Origin: Pseudomonas sp. CCI4.2
GTDB taxonomy: Bacteria > Pseudomonadota > Gammaproteobacteria > Pseudomonadales > Pseudomonadaceae
NCBI RefSeq assembly: GCF_034350045.1
Contig: NZ_CP133781.1
Location: 3,192,001-3,256,000, forward strand
Reading direction: 5' to 3'
Length of the DNA stretch: 64,000 nt
Within the stretch, counting starts at the first letter, position 1. Every line of letters begins with the position of its first letter. A program made the translations under genes and the position numbers. Shown piece after piece: positions 41,444 through 50,464 of the stretch. Below the pieces are notes generated by a model. That model was not told where the DNA came from. It did no database searches and saw nothing but the letters and a program-made list of their open reading frames with translations.

Positions 41444-42862
41444 TTAAGGCATGACCGGCGGGAGGTATGCCAGCGTGGTGCCAAGAAACCACAGCAGGAA
41501 CAACACCAGCGGGATGTGGACCAGAAATTGTACGAACGAGAAACCGATCAGGTCCCGCGCCTTCAGGCCCAAAACGCCCAGCAGCGGCAGCATGTAGAAC
41601 GGGTTGATCAGGTTTGGCAACGCTTCGGCTGCGTTGTAGATCTGAACCGCCCAGCCCAGGTGATACTTCAGGTCATTGGCGACTTGCATCACGTACGGCG
41701 CTTCGATAATCCACTTACCACCGCCCGACGGAATGAAGAAACCGAGTACCGCCGAGTACACGCCCATCAACAGCGCGTAGGTGTCATGGGAAGCGATGTG
41801 GGTAAAGAAGGTTGAAATGTGGTGCGCCAAGGTCTGCGCATCACTGCCTTTGACCGTGGTCATCAGCGCTGCGATTGAGCCGTAGAGTGGGAACTGGATC
41901 AGCACGCCGGTGGTGGTCGGGACCGCACGGGTCACCGCATCGAGAAAGCTGCGCGGACGCCAGTGCAGCAGGGCACCGACCATGATGAACAGAAAGTTGT
42001 AGGTGTTCAGACCCGAAATGGCCGTGATCGCCGGTTTGGTCGAGAACTCATGAAACAACCAACCCGCCGCCAGCAACACTAACAGGATGATCAGGATCGG
42101 GCTGTATTCAAGCCACTCACCCGGACGCGAACGCTTCGGGATGGTCGGAATGCTGAAGCTTGGATCGACACCGCAGGCGGCGGCATCACGCGCACTGGCC
42201 GGCCCGGGCGCGGTGGCGTAAGCGATGATCAGCGAGACAACCACCAACACCGCCAGCATAACGCCGGACTGCCACAGAAAGATGGTTTGGGTGAACGGAA
42301 TCATGCCGGTGATGGCAAGAATCGATGGCGGCAGACTGCCGGGGTTGGCTTGCAGCTGAGCAGCCGAGGACGAAAGCCCCAACGCCCAGACCGCGCCCAA
42401 GCCCAGGTACGCTGCAGCGCCGGCAGCACGGTAATCCATGCGCAGTTCGGTGCGGCGCGCCAGGGCGCGAACCAATAACCCGCCAAATACCAGCGACAGG
42501 CCCCAGTTCAACAACGACGCAACCATCGCGATCAAGGCGACCCATGCCACCGCTGAACGGCCGTTTTTCGGAATCTGCGCCAAGCGGTCAATCAGGCGAA
42601 CGGCGGGGGGCGAACTGGCCACCACGTAACCGCCAATTACCACGAAGGCCATTTGCATGGTGAACGGAATCAGCGTCCAGAAGCCGTCGCCAAAGGCGTT
42701 GGCGACTTCGGTTGGTTTAGCGCCCATCGCCATGGTAGCAACCGCGACAATAACCACGGCCAATACAGCAAACACCCAGGAATCGGGAAACCAGCGTTCC
42801 GCCCAATTGGCACAACGCAGGGCAAAGCGGGCATAGCGGCTGTCTTCGATTTCGGCGGCCAT
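41444..42862 (-). CDS. Short-chain fatty acid transporter (AtoE family)
   Basis: A 472-residue inner-membrane permease of the AtoE/short-chain fatty-acid transporter family with about 12 helices: FPDSWVFAVLAVVIVAVATMAMG, WTLIPFTMQMAFVVIGGYVVASSP, ALARRTELRMDYRAAGAAAYLGLGAVWALGLSSSAA and IPSGGGKWIIEAPYVM are typical. It imports acetoacetate, butyrate or similar acids. The start at 42862 is chosen by family N-terminus. It lies downstream of the two CoA-transferase subunit genes in the same direction, separated by 248 bases that contain a large inverted repeat, so its co-expression may be reduced or processed. Confidence 0.9.
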   Translation of the reverse strand: MAAEIEDSRYARFALRCANWAERWFPDSWVFAVLAVVIVAVATMAMGAKPTEVANAFGDGFWTLIPFTMQMAFVVIGGYVVASSPPAVRLIDRLAQIPKNGRSAVAWVALIAMVASLLNWGLSLVFGGLLVRALARRTELRMDYRAAGAAAYLGLGAVWALGLSSSAAQLQANPGSLPPSILAITGMIPFTQTIFLWQSGVMLAVLVVVSLIIAYATAPGPASARDAAACGVDPSFSIPTIPKRSRPGEWLEYSPILIILLVLLAAGWLFHEFSTKPAITAISGLNTYNFLFIMVGALLHWRPRSFLDAVTRAVPTTTGVLIQFPLYGSIAALMTTVKGSDAQTLAHHISTFFTHIASHDTYALLMGVYSAVLGFFIPSGGGKWIIEAPYVMQVANDLKYHLGWAVQIYNAAEALPNLINPFYMLPLLGVLGLKARDLIGFSFVQFLVHIPLVLFLLWFLGTTLAYLPPVMP

Positions 42863-43000
42863 GGGTCCTACCTTTATTAAAATTATTATTGAGCGGCCAA
42901 GTATTTGGCCCGTTCTTGTGTGTTGCAAAGCACTGGAACTGGAAGGATGGCACACCGTGATGGCAACTTGGTGTTAGATCGTGAATGACACGCACAAAAC

Positions 43001-43089
43001 CTGTGGGAGCAGGCTTGCCTGCGAATGTTTCAATGCGGCCTGTTTGAAGGGCCGCGTCGTTTAATTCGCAGGCAAGCCTGCTCCCACAA
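43001..43089. repeat. Large inverted REP repeat inside the CoA-transferase/transporter unit
   Basis: CTGTGGGAGCAGGCTTGCCT (43001 on) and its reverse complement ending 43089 form a 26-base inverted repeat with one mismatch, enclosing a smaller GCGGCC/GGCCGC stem near 43035-43055. In RNA this would be a very stable cruciform-like hairpin between two genes of one strand. Confidence 0.85.
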
Positions 43090-43110
43090 GGAGGTGTCTA
43101 TGCAATCCCT

Positions 43111-43767
43111 TTAAAACGTCATTTCAACCACGTCGTCCGGCACGATCAATTTGCCTGCGGTCTTGGCGATGATTTCTTCGATGCTGACCCCCGGCGCGCG
43201 CTCGCGCAGGATGAAGGCGCCGTCAGCGATTTCGAGATAGGCCAGATCGGTCAGCACCTTGCGAATGCAACCGGCGCCGGTCAACGGCAGGCTGCAGCGT
43301 GACAGCAGTTTCGACTCGCCGTCTTTGGAGGCGTGGGTCATGGTGACGATGATGTTATCGGCACCTGCTACCAGGTCCATCGCGCCGCCCATGCCTTTAA
43401 CCAGCTTGCCGGGGATCATCCAGGACGCGATGTTGCCTTCAACGTCGACTTCGAACGCACCGAGAACGGTGAGATCTACATGGCCGCCACGGATCATCGC
43501 GAACGACTGGGCCGAGTCGAAAATCGACGCCCCTTTGCGCGCAGTCACGGTTTGCTTGCCGGCGTTGATCATGTCGGCATCAATGGTTTCTTCGGTGGGA
43601 AATTCGCCCATGCCGAGTAGGCCGTTTTCCGATTGCAGCATCACGTCGATGTCGGTCGGTACATAGTTGGCCACCAGGGTCGGAATGCCGATACCGAGGT
43701 TGACGTAAAACCCGTCTTTGAGTTCACGGGCGACGCGCTGTGCCATTTGTTCGCGGGAAAGTGCCAT
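43111..43767 (-). CDS. 3-oxoacid CoA-transferase subunit B
   Basis: A 218-residue beta subunit of family I CoA-transferase. The catalytic glutamate lies in QSENGLLGMG (about 50), with GIGIPTLVANYV and GGAMDLVAGADNIIVTM characteristic of the SCOT/AtoA group. With subunit A it transfers CoA to acetoacetate (AtoDA/ScoAB) or, in pseudomonads with this LysR-linked layout, to 3-dehydrocarnitine (DhcAB, PA1999-PA2000 in P. aeruginosa). Sequence alone does not decide between these. It is 52 bases downstream of subunit A and upstream of the AtoE-type permease. Confidence 0.92.
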   Translation of the reverse strand: MALSREQMAQRVARELKDGFYVNLGIGIPTLVANYVPTDIDVMLQSENGLLGMGEFPTEETIDADMINAGKQTVTARKGASIFDSAQSFAMIRGGHVDLTVLGAFEVDVEGNIASWMIPGKLVKGMGGAMDLVAGADNIIVTMTHASKDGESKLLSRCSLPLTGAGCIRKVLTDLAYLEIADGAFILRERAPGVSIEEIIAKTAGKLIVPDDVVEMTF

Positions 43768-43819
43768 GGTCAGAATCTCTTGTTGTTCTGGAGAATGATC
43801 GTGCGAGAAAAAAGCGGCT

Positions 43820-44521
43820 TCAGGCCTTCTTTACAGTGCGCTGTTCAATGCGCTTCTCGAAGGTCCCCAGAATGACGCGGTCAACATAGATGCCGGGGGT
43901 ATGGATTTCGCTCGGCAACAGCACGCCAGGCTCTACGATTTCTTCAACTTCGACCACGGTGATACGCCCCGCAGTGGCAACAACCGGGTTGAAATTCTGT
44001 GCGGTATGGCGATAAACGACGTTGCCGAAATGGTCAGCTTTCCAACCTTTGACGATGGCGAAGTCGCCGGTGATCGCTTCTTCAAGGATCACGTTCCGAC
44101 CGTTGAACTGGCGAGTTTCCTTGCCGTCTGCCACCGGCGTGCCGTAACCGGTTGCGGTATAGAACGCAGGAATGCCCGCACCGCCCGCGCGCATTTTTTC
44201 AGCCAAGGTGCCTTGCGGGGTCAGTTCGACTTCCAGTTCGCCGCTTAATAATTGGCGTTCGAACAGGGCGTTCTCGCCCACATACGAAGCAACCATCTTG
44301 CGGATCTGCCGGTCTTCGAGCAGCACGCCCAGACCGAAACCATCAACGCCACAGTTGTTGGAAACCACGGTCAGACCCTTAACGCCACGGCGTTTGATTT
44401 CTGCAATCAGGTTTTCCGGGATTCCGCACAAACCGAAACCACCAGACAACACGGTCATGTTATCGGTGAGCCCATCAAGGGCTTCTTCGTACGTTGATAC
44501 TCGTTTGTCGAGTCCAGCCAT
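43820..44521 (-). CDS. 3-oxoacid CoA-transferase subunit A
   Basis: A 233-residue alpha subunit of family I CoA-transferase: [15 protein letters not shown] (glycine-rich CoA-binding segment), [37 protein letters not shown] and the late [23 protein letters not shown] are diagnostic. The start at 44521 follows AAGGCGGATCTACC. A longer frame of 46 extra residues overlaps the intergenic region. It is divergent from a LysR regulator (127 bases between starts), as for DhcA and DhcR in P. aeruginosa carnitine catabolism. Acetoacetate is the alternative substrate. Confidence 0.92.
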   Translation of the reverse strand: MAGLDKRVSTYEEALDGLTDNMTVLSGGFGLCGIPENLIAEIKRRGVKGLTVVSNNCGVDGFGLGVLLEDRQIRKMVASYVGENALFERQLLSGELEVELTPQGTLAEKMRAGGAGIPAFYTATGYGTPVADGKETRQFNGRNVILEEAITGDFAIVKGWKADHFGNVVYRHTAQNFNPVVATAGRITVVEVEEIVEPGVLLPSEIHTPGIYVDRVILGTFEKRIEQRTVKKA

Positions 44522-44648
44522 GGTAGATCCGCCTTTTGTAGTTGTTGTTCGACAAACGGGTTGCCGAATCGCGTTCGGAGCATCTTCTCTTGCCAGCAAT
44601 GATTTGTTAATTTTGTTTTTCTGATGGATTGATAAAGAAAGTAAATAT

Positions 44649-45551
44649 ATGAACGTCAAACAGCTCCGCGCTTTTCTTGCCGTGGCCCAGTGCCTGAGTT
44701 TCGCTCAAGCGGGGGAGCGTTTGCACCTGTCGCAACCCGCGCTGAGCTTGACGGTAAAGAGTCTAGAAGATGAATTGGGCGGCAAGCTGCTGAGCCGCAC
44801 TACCCGCAGCGTCAGCCTGACGCCAGAGGGCGAAATTTTGCTGCCGCTGGCGCGCCAGTTGCTCGCAGATTGGGACAACACCGAAGAACTATTGCGCCAA
44901 CGCTTCACGTTGCAGTTGGGCAAAGTCTCTATCGCGGCAATGCCGTCCTACGCGGGTAATTTGCTGCCCAGGGTACTCAAGGTGTTTCGCGGGCGCTATC
45001 CACGGGTCAACGTCGCGGTGCATGACGTGATCAATGAGCAGGTGCTGGAAATGGTGCGCCATCGGCGGGTGGAACTGGGCATCGGTTTCGAGCCGGAGTC
45101 CAGCAGTTCGTTGCTGTTCACTCCGTTCTATATGGACCGGTTTGTGGCCGTGGTACCCACAAGCTCGCCGCTGGCCGAGCGCGGGGAAGTGACCTGGAGC
45201 GAGTTACTGCGCGAGGATTTTATTGCCCTGCAACGTCCCTCGGCAGTGCGCCTGTTACTCGAACAGGACTTGCACACCCAGCACGGCAAACTGTCCGTCG
45301 CGTTTGAGAGCCATCAACTATCGACCATTGGACGCATGGTCGCCAATGGGTTGGGCGTGAGTGCGGTGCCTTCGTTATGCATCCAGCAAATGCGTGAATT
45401 GGGCGCCCAGTGTGTGGCGTTGTCCGAGCCCCGCATCGAGCGGCGTATCGGCCTGATGATGCTCGCCGACCACAAACTGTCGGCTGCGGCGCAAGCGCTG
45501 CGCGATGTGTTGATCGAATCCGCTCTGGAGCAAGGGCCGCAAAAGCTATGA
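44649..45551 (+). CDS. LysR-family regulator, DhcR-like
   Basis: A 300-residue LysR-type regulator ([45 protein letters not shown] at the N-terminus). The divergent position next to CoA-transferase subunits matches DhcR (PA1998) of P. aeruginosa, which activates dehydrocarnitine CoA-transferase genes. The effector domain spans about 92-290. The assignment to DhcR is by synteny, not by alignment. A GntP-family permease gene follows in the same direction after about 155 bases. Confidence 0.86.
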   Translation: MNVKQLRAFLAVAQCLSFAQAGERLHLSQPALSLTVKSLEDELGGKLLSRTTRSVSLTPEGEILLPLARQLLADWDNTEELLRQRFTLQLGKVSIAAMPSYAGNLLPRVLKVFRGRYPRVNVAVHDVINEQVLEMVRHRRVELGIGFEPESSSSLLFTPFYMDRFVAVVPTSSPLAERGEVTWSELLREDFIALQRPSAVRLLLEQDLHTQHGKLSVAFESHQLSTIGRMVANGLGVSAVPSLCIQQMRELGAQCVALSEPRIERRIGLMMLADHKLSAAAQALRDVLIESALEQGPQKL

Positions 45552-45706
45552 AAAGGAGCCATCCTTAGCGGAAAACGGCGCTCCGAAGCGGGAAGTTGAG
45601 GTATTGTTGCGCGCAATTGAGACCAAATATTTCTGAATTGGATTTCAACGCTGCCTTGCGAACATCTGCTTTACCCATAATAGCCCTACGAATAAGGAGC
45701 ACTGCT

Positions 45707-47077
45707 TTGGATTTCTCATCTGTTGCCTGGATGGCTCATGACACGCGCCTGATGGTTTGTTGTCTCGTGGCCATTGCCATCATCATCGTGTTGATCAGCG
45801 CCACCAAGCTGCCGCCGTTCCTGTCGATTTTGATCGGCACGTTCATCGCAGGGGTTGGCGCGGGTTTACCGCCTGAAGACGTCGCAAAAGCCTTCAGCAA
45901 AGGCGCCGGTGGGATTCTTGGTGAGGCCGGGATTATCATCGCGCTGGGCTCGATGCTCGGGGCACTCATGGCTGAGTCCGGCGCTGCCGACCGAATTGCC
46001 ACGACCTTGTTGGGTCTGGGTAAAGGCCGCTCGCTGCCATGGGTCATGGCGCTGGTGGCGATGGTCATCGGGTTGCCGCTGTTTTTCGAAGTGGGCCTGG
46101 TGATGATGGTGCCAATCATCTTCGTGATGGCGCGTCGTTCCGGGCAGCCGCTGCTGCGGATCGCCATCCCTGCGTTGGCGGGCATGACCACTTTGCACGC
46201 ACTGATGCCGCCGCACCCCGGACCGTTGATTGCGGTCAGCGCGCTCCATGCGGACTTGGGCCTGACCATGTTGTTGGGCATCATCATTGCCATTCCGGCG
46301 GTGATTCTCGCCGGTCCGATCTACGGTAACTGGTTGTCAAAACGCATGCACGTCGGAGAACCTGCCGACATCGGCGCATTGTTCACTGCCAAACCGACGG
46401 CGACCCGTCAACCAAGCTTCGGTACCTCGCTGTTGATTATTTTGCTGCCCGTCATCCTGATGCTTGGCAGCACCTTGGCCAAAGTGGCCATGGCCCCGGA
46501 AAGCAACGTCGCGCTGACCTTGAAGTTTCTCGGTGAGCCGCTGGTCGCCTTGGGCCTGGCAGTGATTGCCGCGGTGATTTGTTTGGGTTGGGCCAACGGC
46601 ATTTCCCGCGAGCATGTGGGCAATACGCTGCGCAAAGCGTTGGCGCCGATTGCGGTGCTGTTGCTGACCATCGGTGCCGGCGGCGGCTTAAAGCAAACGC
46701 TGTTGGACGCCGGTGTGAGCCACACCATCAGCAAATTCGCCGAAGGCGCGCACATGCCGTACCTGCTGCTGGCGTGGGTGATCGCAGTCCTGCTACGTCA
46801 AGCAACCGGCTCGGCGACCGTGGCCACCACCACCACCGCAGGGATTCTGGCGCCATTGATGGCGGGCCTTGCGGCGACGCAAAGTTCGCTGGTTGCGCTG
46901 GCGATTGGTGCGGGGTCGGTGTTCTTTTGCCACGTGAACGACGCCGGCTTCTGGATGGTTCGTGAGTACTTCGGCCTGGAACTCAAGCAAACCATCTGGG
47001 TATGGTCCGTGTTGCAAACCATCGTTTCAGTGGTGGGGCTGATCGGTACGTTCCTGTTGTGGGAATGGTTTGTGTAG
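45707..47077 (+). CDS. GntP-family gluconate/hydroxy-acid:H+ symporter
   Basis: A 456-residue permease of the GntP family with 12-14 helices: IIIVLISATKLPPFLSILIGTFIAG, GIIIALGSMLGALMAESGAADRIA, TTLHALMPPHPGPLIAV and VFFCHVNDAGFWMVREYFGL are family hallmarks. The TTG at 45707 with AAGGAG at the right distance is my start. A longer frame begins at 45596 and an inner ATG at 45731. In P. aeruginosa a GntP homologue (PA2004) sits in the dehydrocarnitine / 3-hydroxybutyrate locus, so a hydroxy acid such as 3-hydroxybutyrate is as likely as gluconate. Ends beside a dispersed repeat. Confidence 0.86.
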   Translation: MDFSSVAWMAHDTRLMVCCLVAIAIIIVLISATKLPPFLSILIGTFIAGVGAGLPPEDVAKAFSKGAGGILGEAGIIIALGSMLGALMAESGAADRIATTLLGLGKGRSLPWVMALVAMVIGLPLFFEVGLVMMVPIIFVMARRSGQPLLRIAIPALAGMTTLHALMPPHPGPLIAVSALHADLGLTMLLGIIIAIPAVILAGPIYGNWLSKRMHVGEPADIGALFTAKPTATRQPSFGTSLLIILLPVILMLGSTLAKVAMAPESNVALTLKFLGEPLVALGLAVIAAVICLGWANGISREHVGNTLRKALAPIAVLLLTIGAGGGLKQTLLDAGVSHTISKFAEGAHMPYLLLAWVIAVLLRQATGSATVATTTTAGILAPLMAGLAATQSSLVALAIGAGSVFFCHVNDAGFWMVREYFGLELKQTIWVWSVLQTIVSVVGLIGTFLLWEWFV

Positions 47078-47808
47078 CGTTTGCCCCCGTCTTCGACGCC
47101 GGGCTGGGGCGCAGCAAACTGGGTGGCACTTTGTGTGGATTGAGGTTGCAGGGTGTCAGGACTGAAGCCTTCCCGAATAAATTCGGTCCCACGGTTTTTG
47201 GCGCTGCACAGATTCTGTAGGAGCAGCCGAACGGCGCGAAGCCGATACGCTTTGGGATTTCATCGGCGCCAAAAGACTAACGCCGTTCAACATTCTGTGG
47301 GAGCAGGCTTGCCCGCGAAAAGGCCTGTGATCGCGTAACCGATGTCGACTTGAAACCTGGTGCGCCTGCAATGACGCTTTCGTTGGCAAGCCAACTCCCA
47401 CAGGGGACGTCGGCAGATCTGGGATAGCAGGCACCTAACACTCATCGCGGCCTTCGGCAGCCCTTACAAAATAGCTTCTGAATTCAAAAGGTAGGCGGTA
47501 TTTGATGAGAGCCGCCGAAGGCTGCGACAAGGGCCGAAGGACCTTCGCCGACACGTGGGCTCCTACAGAGTGCGCCCGCGTTTGACATGTCCCTTTGCAG
47601 CGCGCCAGCGTTGTATTTAAGGCGCTGGCGACATTTCCCTTCGCAAACTCGGAATCGTCCTACATAACGCTCGTTGCGCTTCAGATAGTCTGCGGCACGT
47701 CCGGAAAGCACCTGTTTTTCAGGTCGCCAGTGATGGCTTGCATGACGAAAGTTTGAACTTGGAAACCAGATACTGAGGGTTTCTTAATTTAATAGTCTGG
47801 AGCGTTTG
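47078..47808. repeat. Gene-free region with three repeat elements
   Basis: These 731 bases hold a family 2 repeat at about 47088-47232 (same orientation as 29477), a family 1 REP doublet at 47295-47406 (CTGTGGGAGCAGGCTTGCC ... GGCAAGCCAACTCCCAC), and GGCCGAAGGACCTTCGCCG with GTGGGCTCCTACAGAG at 47530-47570. Bases 47580-47808 are presumably the promoter region of the lipoprotein operon, with no clear operator. No credible gene seen. Confidence 0.7.
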
Positions 47809-48222
47809 ATGAGTCTTCAACGTGCGTATAACCGTGCCCGTGTATCTGCCCTGTTGTTAGCTGTCGGAACATTGGCCGCTTGTGCCAGTGCGCCGCTGCC
47901 GGAAGAGCAAATCGCCCTGTCCAAAAGTGCTGTGAACCGTGCTGTTTCTGCGGAAGCGACCCAGTACGCGCCGCTGGAAATGAAGTCGGCACAGGACAAA
48001 TTATTGCTACTCGAGCGCGCCATGGGTGAGCGAGATGCCGCCCAATCCCGGCTGTTGGCCGAACAGGTCGAGGTGGATGCCAACCTGGCCGAGCGTAAAG
48101 CCCACGCGGTCAAGTGGCAGCAACAATTGGAAGCGTCCCGCAACGGTATTCAAGTACTGAAGCAGGAAATGCTTCAAGCGCCGGATGCCGGTCTCAATTC
48201 GTCTTCCGACGACTCTTTGTAA
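47809..48222 (+). CDS. DUF4398-type lipoprotein
   Basis: A 137-residue predicted lipoprotein: signal peptide with a lipobox (LLAVGTLAAC, cysteine at about 25), then a helical domain with APLEMKSAQDKLLLLERAM, the mark of DUF4398 proteins, and a coiled, glutamine-rich end. The ATG at 47809 follows CTGGAGCG. Ten bases later comes an OmpA-like lipoprotein with its own helical N-terminal region. Together they look like an envelope-associated pair. Function unknown beyond cell-envelope localisation. Confidence 0.85.
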   Translation: MSLQRAYNRARVSALLLAVGTLAACASAPLPEEQIALSKSAVNRAVSAEATQYAPLEMKSAQDKLLLLERAMGERDAAQSRLLAEQVEVDANLAERKAHAVKWQQQLEASRNGIQVLKQEMLQAPDAGLNSSSDDSL

Positions 48223-48232
48223 GGATTAGCGT

Positions 48233-49006
48233 ATGCGTAATTCATTGATGCTTCCCGTGGCTGCGGTTGCCGGCCTGTTACTGGCGGGCTGCGCCGCTAC
48301 CCCGGAAAACGCCGATCTTCTGCAAGCCCGGAGCCAGTTCGCTGCGCTGCAAAGCAAGCCGCAGTCGAGCACCTTGGCTGCCCTTGAAACCAAAGACGCA
48401 TTCATGGCGTTGGGCAAAGCCGACCAGCTCTCCAGCCAAGACCGCAAAGCCCCGGCGATTGAACAGCTGTCCTATGTCGCCAGCCAGAAAATCGCGCTCG
48501 CTGAACAAACGATTCTAGGGCGCGAAGCCGAAGCCGGTTTGAAAAGCATCGACGCCGAACGCACTCAAGTCCGTCTGGATGTGCGCACGGCACAGCTGCG
48601 GGCATTGCAGGCGATGAAAGCCAAGACCACCGAGCGCGGTCAGGTGATCACCTTCGGCGACGTGTTGTTCGATACCGGCAAGGCCGAACTCAAATACGGC
48701 AGCCAGCGTAACTTTCAGCAACTGGCTGAGTTTCTGCGGGCTAACCCTGAGCGCAAGGTGCGCATTGAAGGGTTTACCGACAGCACCGGCAGAAGTGATT
48801 TCAACCAGCAACTGTCGGAACGTCGGGCCTTTGCCGTGGTGCGTGCCTTGTCAAAACTGGGCGTGGGTTTCGAGCGCATGACCAGCACCGGTTACGGCGC
48901 TGAACACCCGATTGCAAGCAACGCCAGCGAGCATTCCCGCCAGCTCAACCGTCGGGTCGAAGTGATCGTTTCCAACGACGCTGCGATGGTTGATACGCGT
49001 CACTAA
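48233..49006 (+). CDS. OmpA-family lipoprotein with DUF4398-like N-terminus
   Basis: A 257-residue predicted outer-membrane lipoprotein. Signal peptide with lipobox (VAGLLLAGC, cysteine at about 20), an N-terminal helical region similar in type to the preceding DUF4398 protein (about 30-130), and a C-terminal OmpA-like peptidoglycan-binding domain (about 138-255): GDVLFDTGKAELKYGSQ, then IEGFTDSTGRSDFNQQLSERRA and LNRRVEVIVS. It should anchor the outer membrane to peptidoglycan. It is co-transcribed with the DUF4398 lipoprotein and ends at an intrinsic terminator. Confidence 0.9.
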   Translation: MRNSLMLPVAAVAGLLLAGCAATPENADLLQARSQFAALQSKPQSSTLAALETKDAFMALGKADQLSSQDRKAPAIEQLSYVASQKIALAEQTILGREAEAGLKSIDAERTQVRLDVRTAQLRALQAMKAKTTERGQVITFGDVLFDTGKAELKYGSQRNFQQLAEFLRANPERKVRIEGFTDSTGRSDFNQQLSERRAFAVVRALSKLGVGFERMTSTGYGAEHPIASNASEHSRQLNRRVEVIVSNDAAMVDTRH

Positions 49007-49041
49007 CAACCCCCAAGTTGATCGACAGGACGCTGATCGAG

Positions 49042-49080
49042 CCCGCCTTACGCAATCCGTTTGCGTGGCGGGTTTTTTTT
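49042..49080 (+). terminator. Intrinsic terminator after the OmpA-like gene
   Basis: CCCGCCTTACGCAA and TTTGCGTGGCGGG pair around a short loop and are followed by eight T residues, 35 bases after the stop. Confidence 0.9.
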
Positions 49081-49205
49081 GTTGACCGCAAATGCGTGGC
49101 GAGAGCGAGCAGGTCAATAGCGACTATCAAGAGCGGTGATTTTTGCTCAGAGACGGTGACGGGTAGCCTTGGCACATTCCCGAAACAAACCCTGTGGATA
49201 CGCTC

Positions 49206-49472
49206 ATGAAATGCCTTACGCTCCTTGCCCTGTTAATCACCGCTGCAGTCGTTTCGGGGTGTGCCACCCATTCTCCTGAGTTGCGTCCGTACACTGCCGA
49301 AGAAACCCACGAACTCGCCCTCGAAGATTTGAACCGTCGGGGTTTGTCATTCGATGAATACCAAGTTAAGAAAACCCAGTTGCTCAATACCCCGCAAATC
49401 GCCCACGAGTTTGATAACCGCGGCGACATGAGCGCAATTCGCCAGATTACTCATACCGATCGTCAGGGTTAA
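49206..49472 (+). CDS. Small predicted lipoprotein of unknown function
   Basis: An 88-residue protein with a short signal peptide and lipobox (LITAAVVSGC, cysteine at 19), then a hydrophilic, charged domain rich in helical turns (EETHELALEDLNRRGLSFDEYQVKKTQLLNTP), slightly reminiscent of SHOCT-type sequence. The ATG at 49206 is preferred over one 12 bases upstream because it directly precedes the hydrophobic core. It lies between a terminator and a convergent ssuE gene, so it is a single-gene unit. No function can be assigned. Confidence 0.7.
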   Translation: MKCLTLLALLITAAVVSGCATHSPELRPYTAEETHELALEDLNRRGLSFDEYQVKKTQLLNTPQIAHEFDNRGDMSAIRQITHTDRQG

Positions 49473-49489
49473 TCGCCTGGGTCAGTGGA

Positions 49490-50071
49490 TTACAACGCCA
49501 ATCTCAAATGCCCGGTTGCAGCCGTTTGACGGGCCTGCGCCCGGCGCTGTAAGCCATGATAAAAATGCTCGAGCCCTTCTTGCAGGCGTTCGGTGAGAAT
49601 CTCGTCGAGTTCGCCGCCCCATTCGTTTTCGCTGTAGCTGATTTGAGTGTCGATGGCGAAAATGCCGTGCAACACTTCTTGGCATCTGAGCGCCGAGAGC
49701 ACCGGCTTCAGCGCGTAATCCACTGCCAGCATATGGGCGATGCTGCCGCCGGTAGCTAACGGTAATACCACTTTGCCGGACAACGAGCGTTCTGGCAGAA
49801 GGTCCAGTAAGGTCTTCAGTGCGCCTGAAAACGACGCTTTGTACACAGGGGTGCCAATCAACAACCCATCGGCTTGCCGGACGGCTTCGATAAACTCGAT
49901 GACGGCTGGGCTGTCGAAGCGCGCGTAGAGCAGATCTTCAGCGTTGAAATCACGGATCTTCAAGGCGTTGACGTTCACGCCATGGGCCTGCAACCAACTG
50001 CGGGCGTGCTCCAGAACCACGCCGGAACGGGATTTCAGGGTAGGGCTGCCTGAGAGAGAAACTACCAACAT
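49490..50071 (-). CDS. ssuE: NADPH-dependent FMN reductase SsuE
   Basis: A 193-residue flavodoxin-fold FMN reductase. [24 protein letters not shown] at the start, [55 protein letters not shown] in the middle are nearly signature-level for SsuE, which supplies reduced FMN to the alkanesulfonate monooxygenase SsuD during sulfur starvation. The gene is alone here: no ssuADCBF genes flank it, whereas ssuE usually heads that operon. The start is right after CTAAGGAAATACAGC, read on the minus strand. It could serve other flavin-dependent oxygenases as well. Confidence 0.9.
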   Translation of the reverse strand: MLVVSLSGSPTLKSRSGVVLEHARSWLQAHGVNVNALKIRDFNAEDLLYARFDSPAVIEFIEAVRQADGLLIGTPVYKASFSGALKTLLDLLPERSLSGKVVLPLATGGSIAHMLAVDYALKPVLSALRCQEVLHGIFAIDTQISYSENEWGGELDEILTERLQEGLEHFYHGLQRRAQARQTAATGHLRLAL

Positions 50072-50464
50072 GCTGTATTTCCTTAGGTCAATGTCAGCCG
50101 CGATGCAGAGGCTTCGGACGGGTCACCGGTTATTAAGATCAAAGCAGCATGTGTGCCAGTCGCGGTTATGCTTATAACTGATTGATAGTTATAATATTTA
50201 TTGATATTAATATTTTGTAACTGACCGCGTGAACTACGGGTTTTCGCTGCAAGTGTTGATTCACTGTTGCCGGGGCAACACTTCACTTGTTGCTTCTGTA
50301 GAGACTAACGTGTTGGCGAAGCGCCTCAAGCGGCTTATTAGACGGGCCGCCTCGTAAGCAAGTTGGTTCCCACAGAGGGGTGATGGATGGCCATAGTTTC
50401 CCAAACCTCAGACAAAAAAATCCCCGCGTTTTGCAACGCGGGGATTTTTGTTGGGCGGTGAGGT
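50072..50464. other. Gene-free region between ssuE and the exopolysaccharide operon
   Basis: These 393 bases contain the ssuE promoter region (an AT-rich stretch near 50170-50225 with several TTGATAT-like and ATAATATT runs), a REP-like fragment near 50300-50376 (GTGTTGGCGAAGCG ... GGTTCCCACAGAGG) and the terminator at 50419. No credible gene. Confidence 0.55.
50419..50450 (-). terminator. Strong intrinsic terminator of the exopolysaccharide operon
   Basis: AATCCCCGCGTT and AACGCGGGGATT form a 12-bp stem with a 4-base loop, flanked by T/A-runs on both sides, so it can stop transcription from either direction. It lies 15-45 bases after the stop of the Wza-type gene on the minus strand. Confidence 0.93.
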
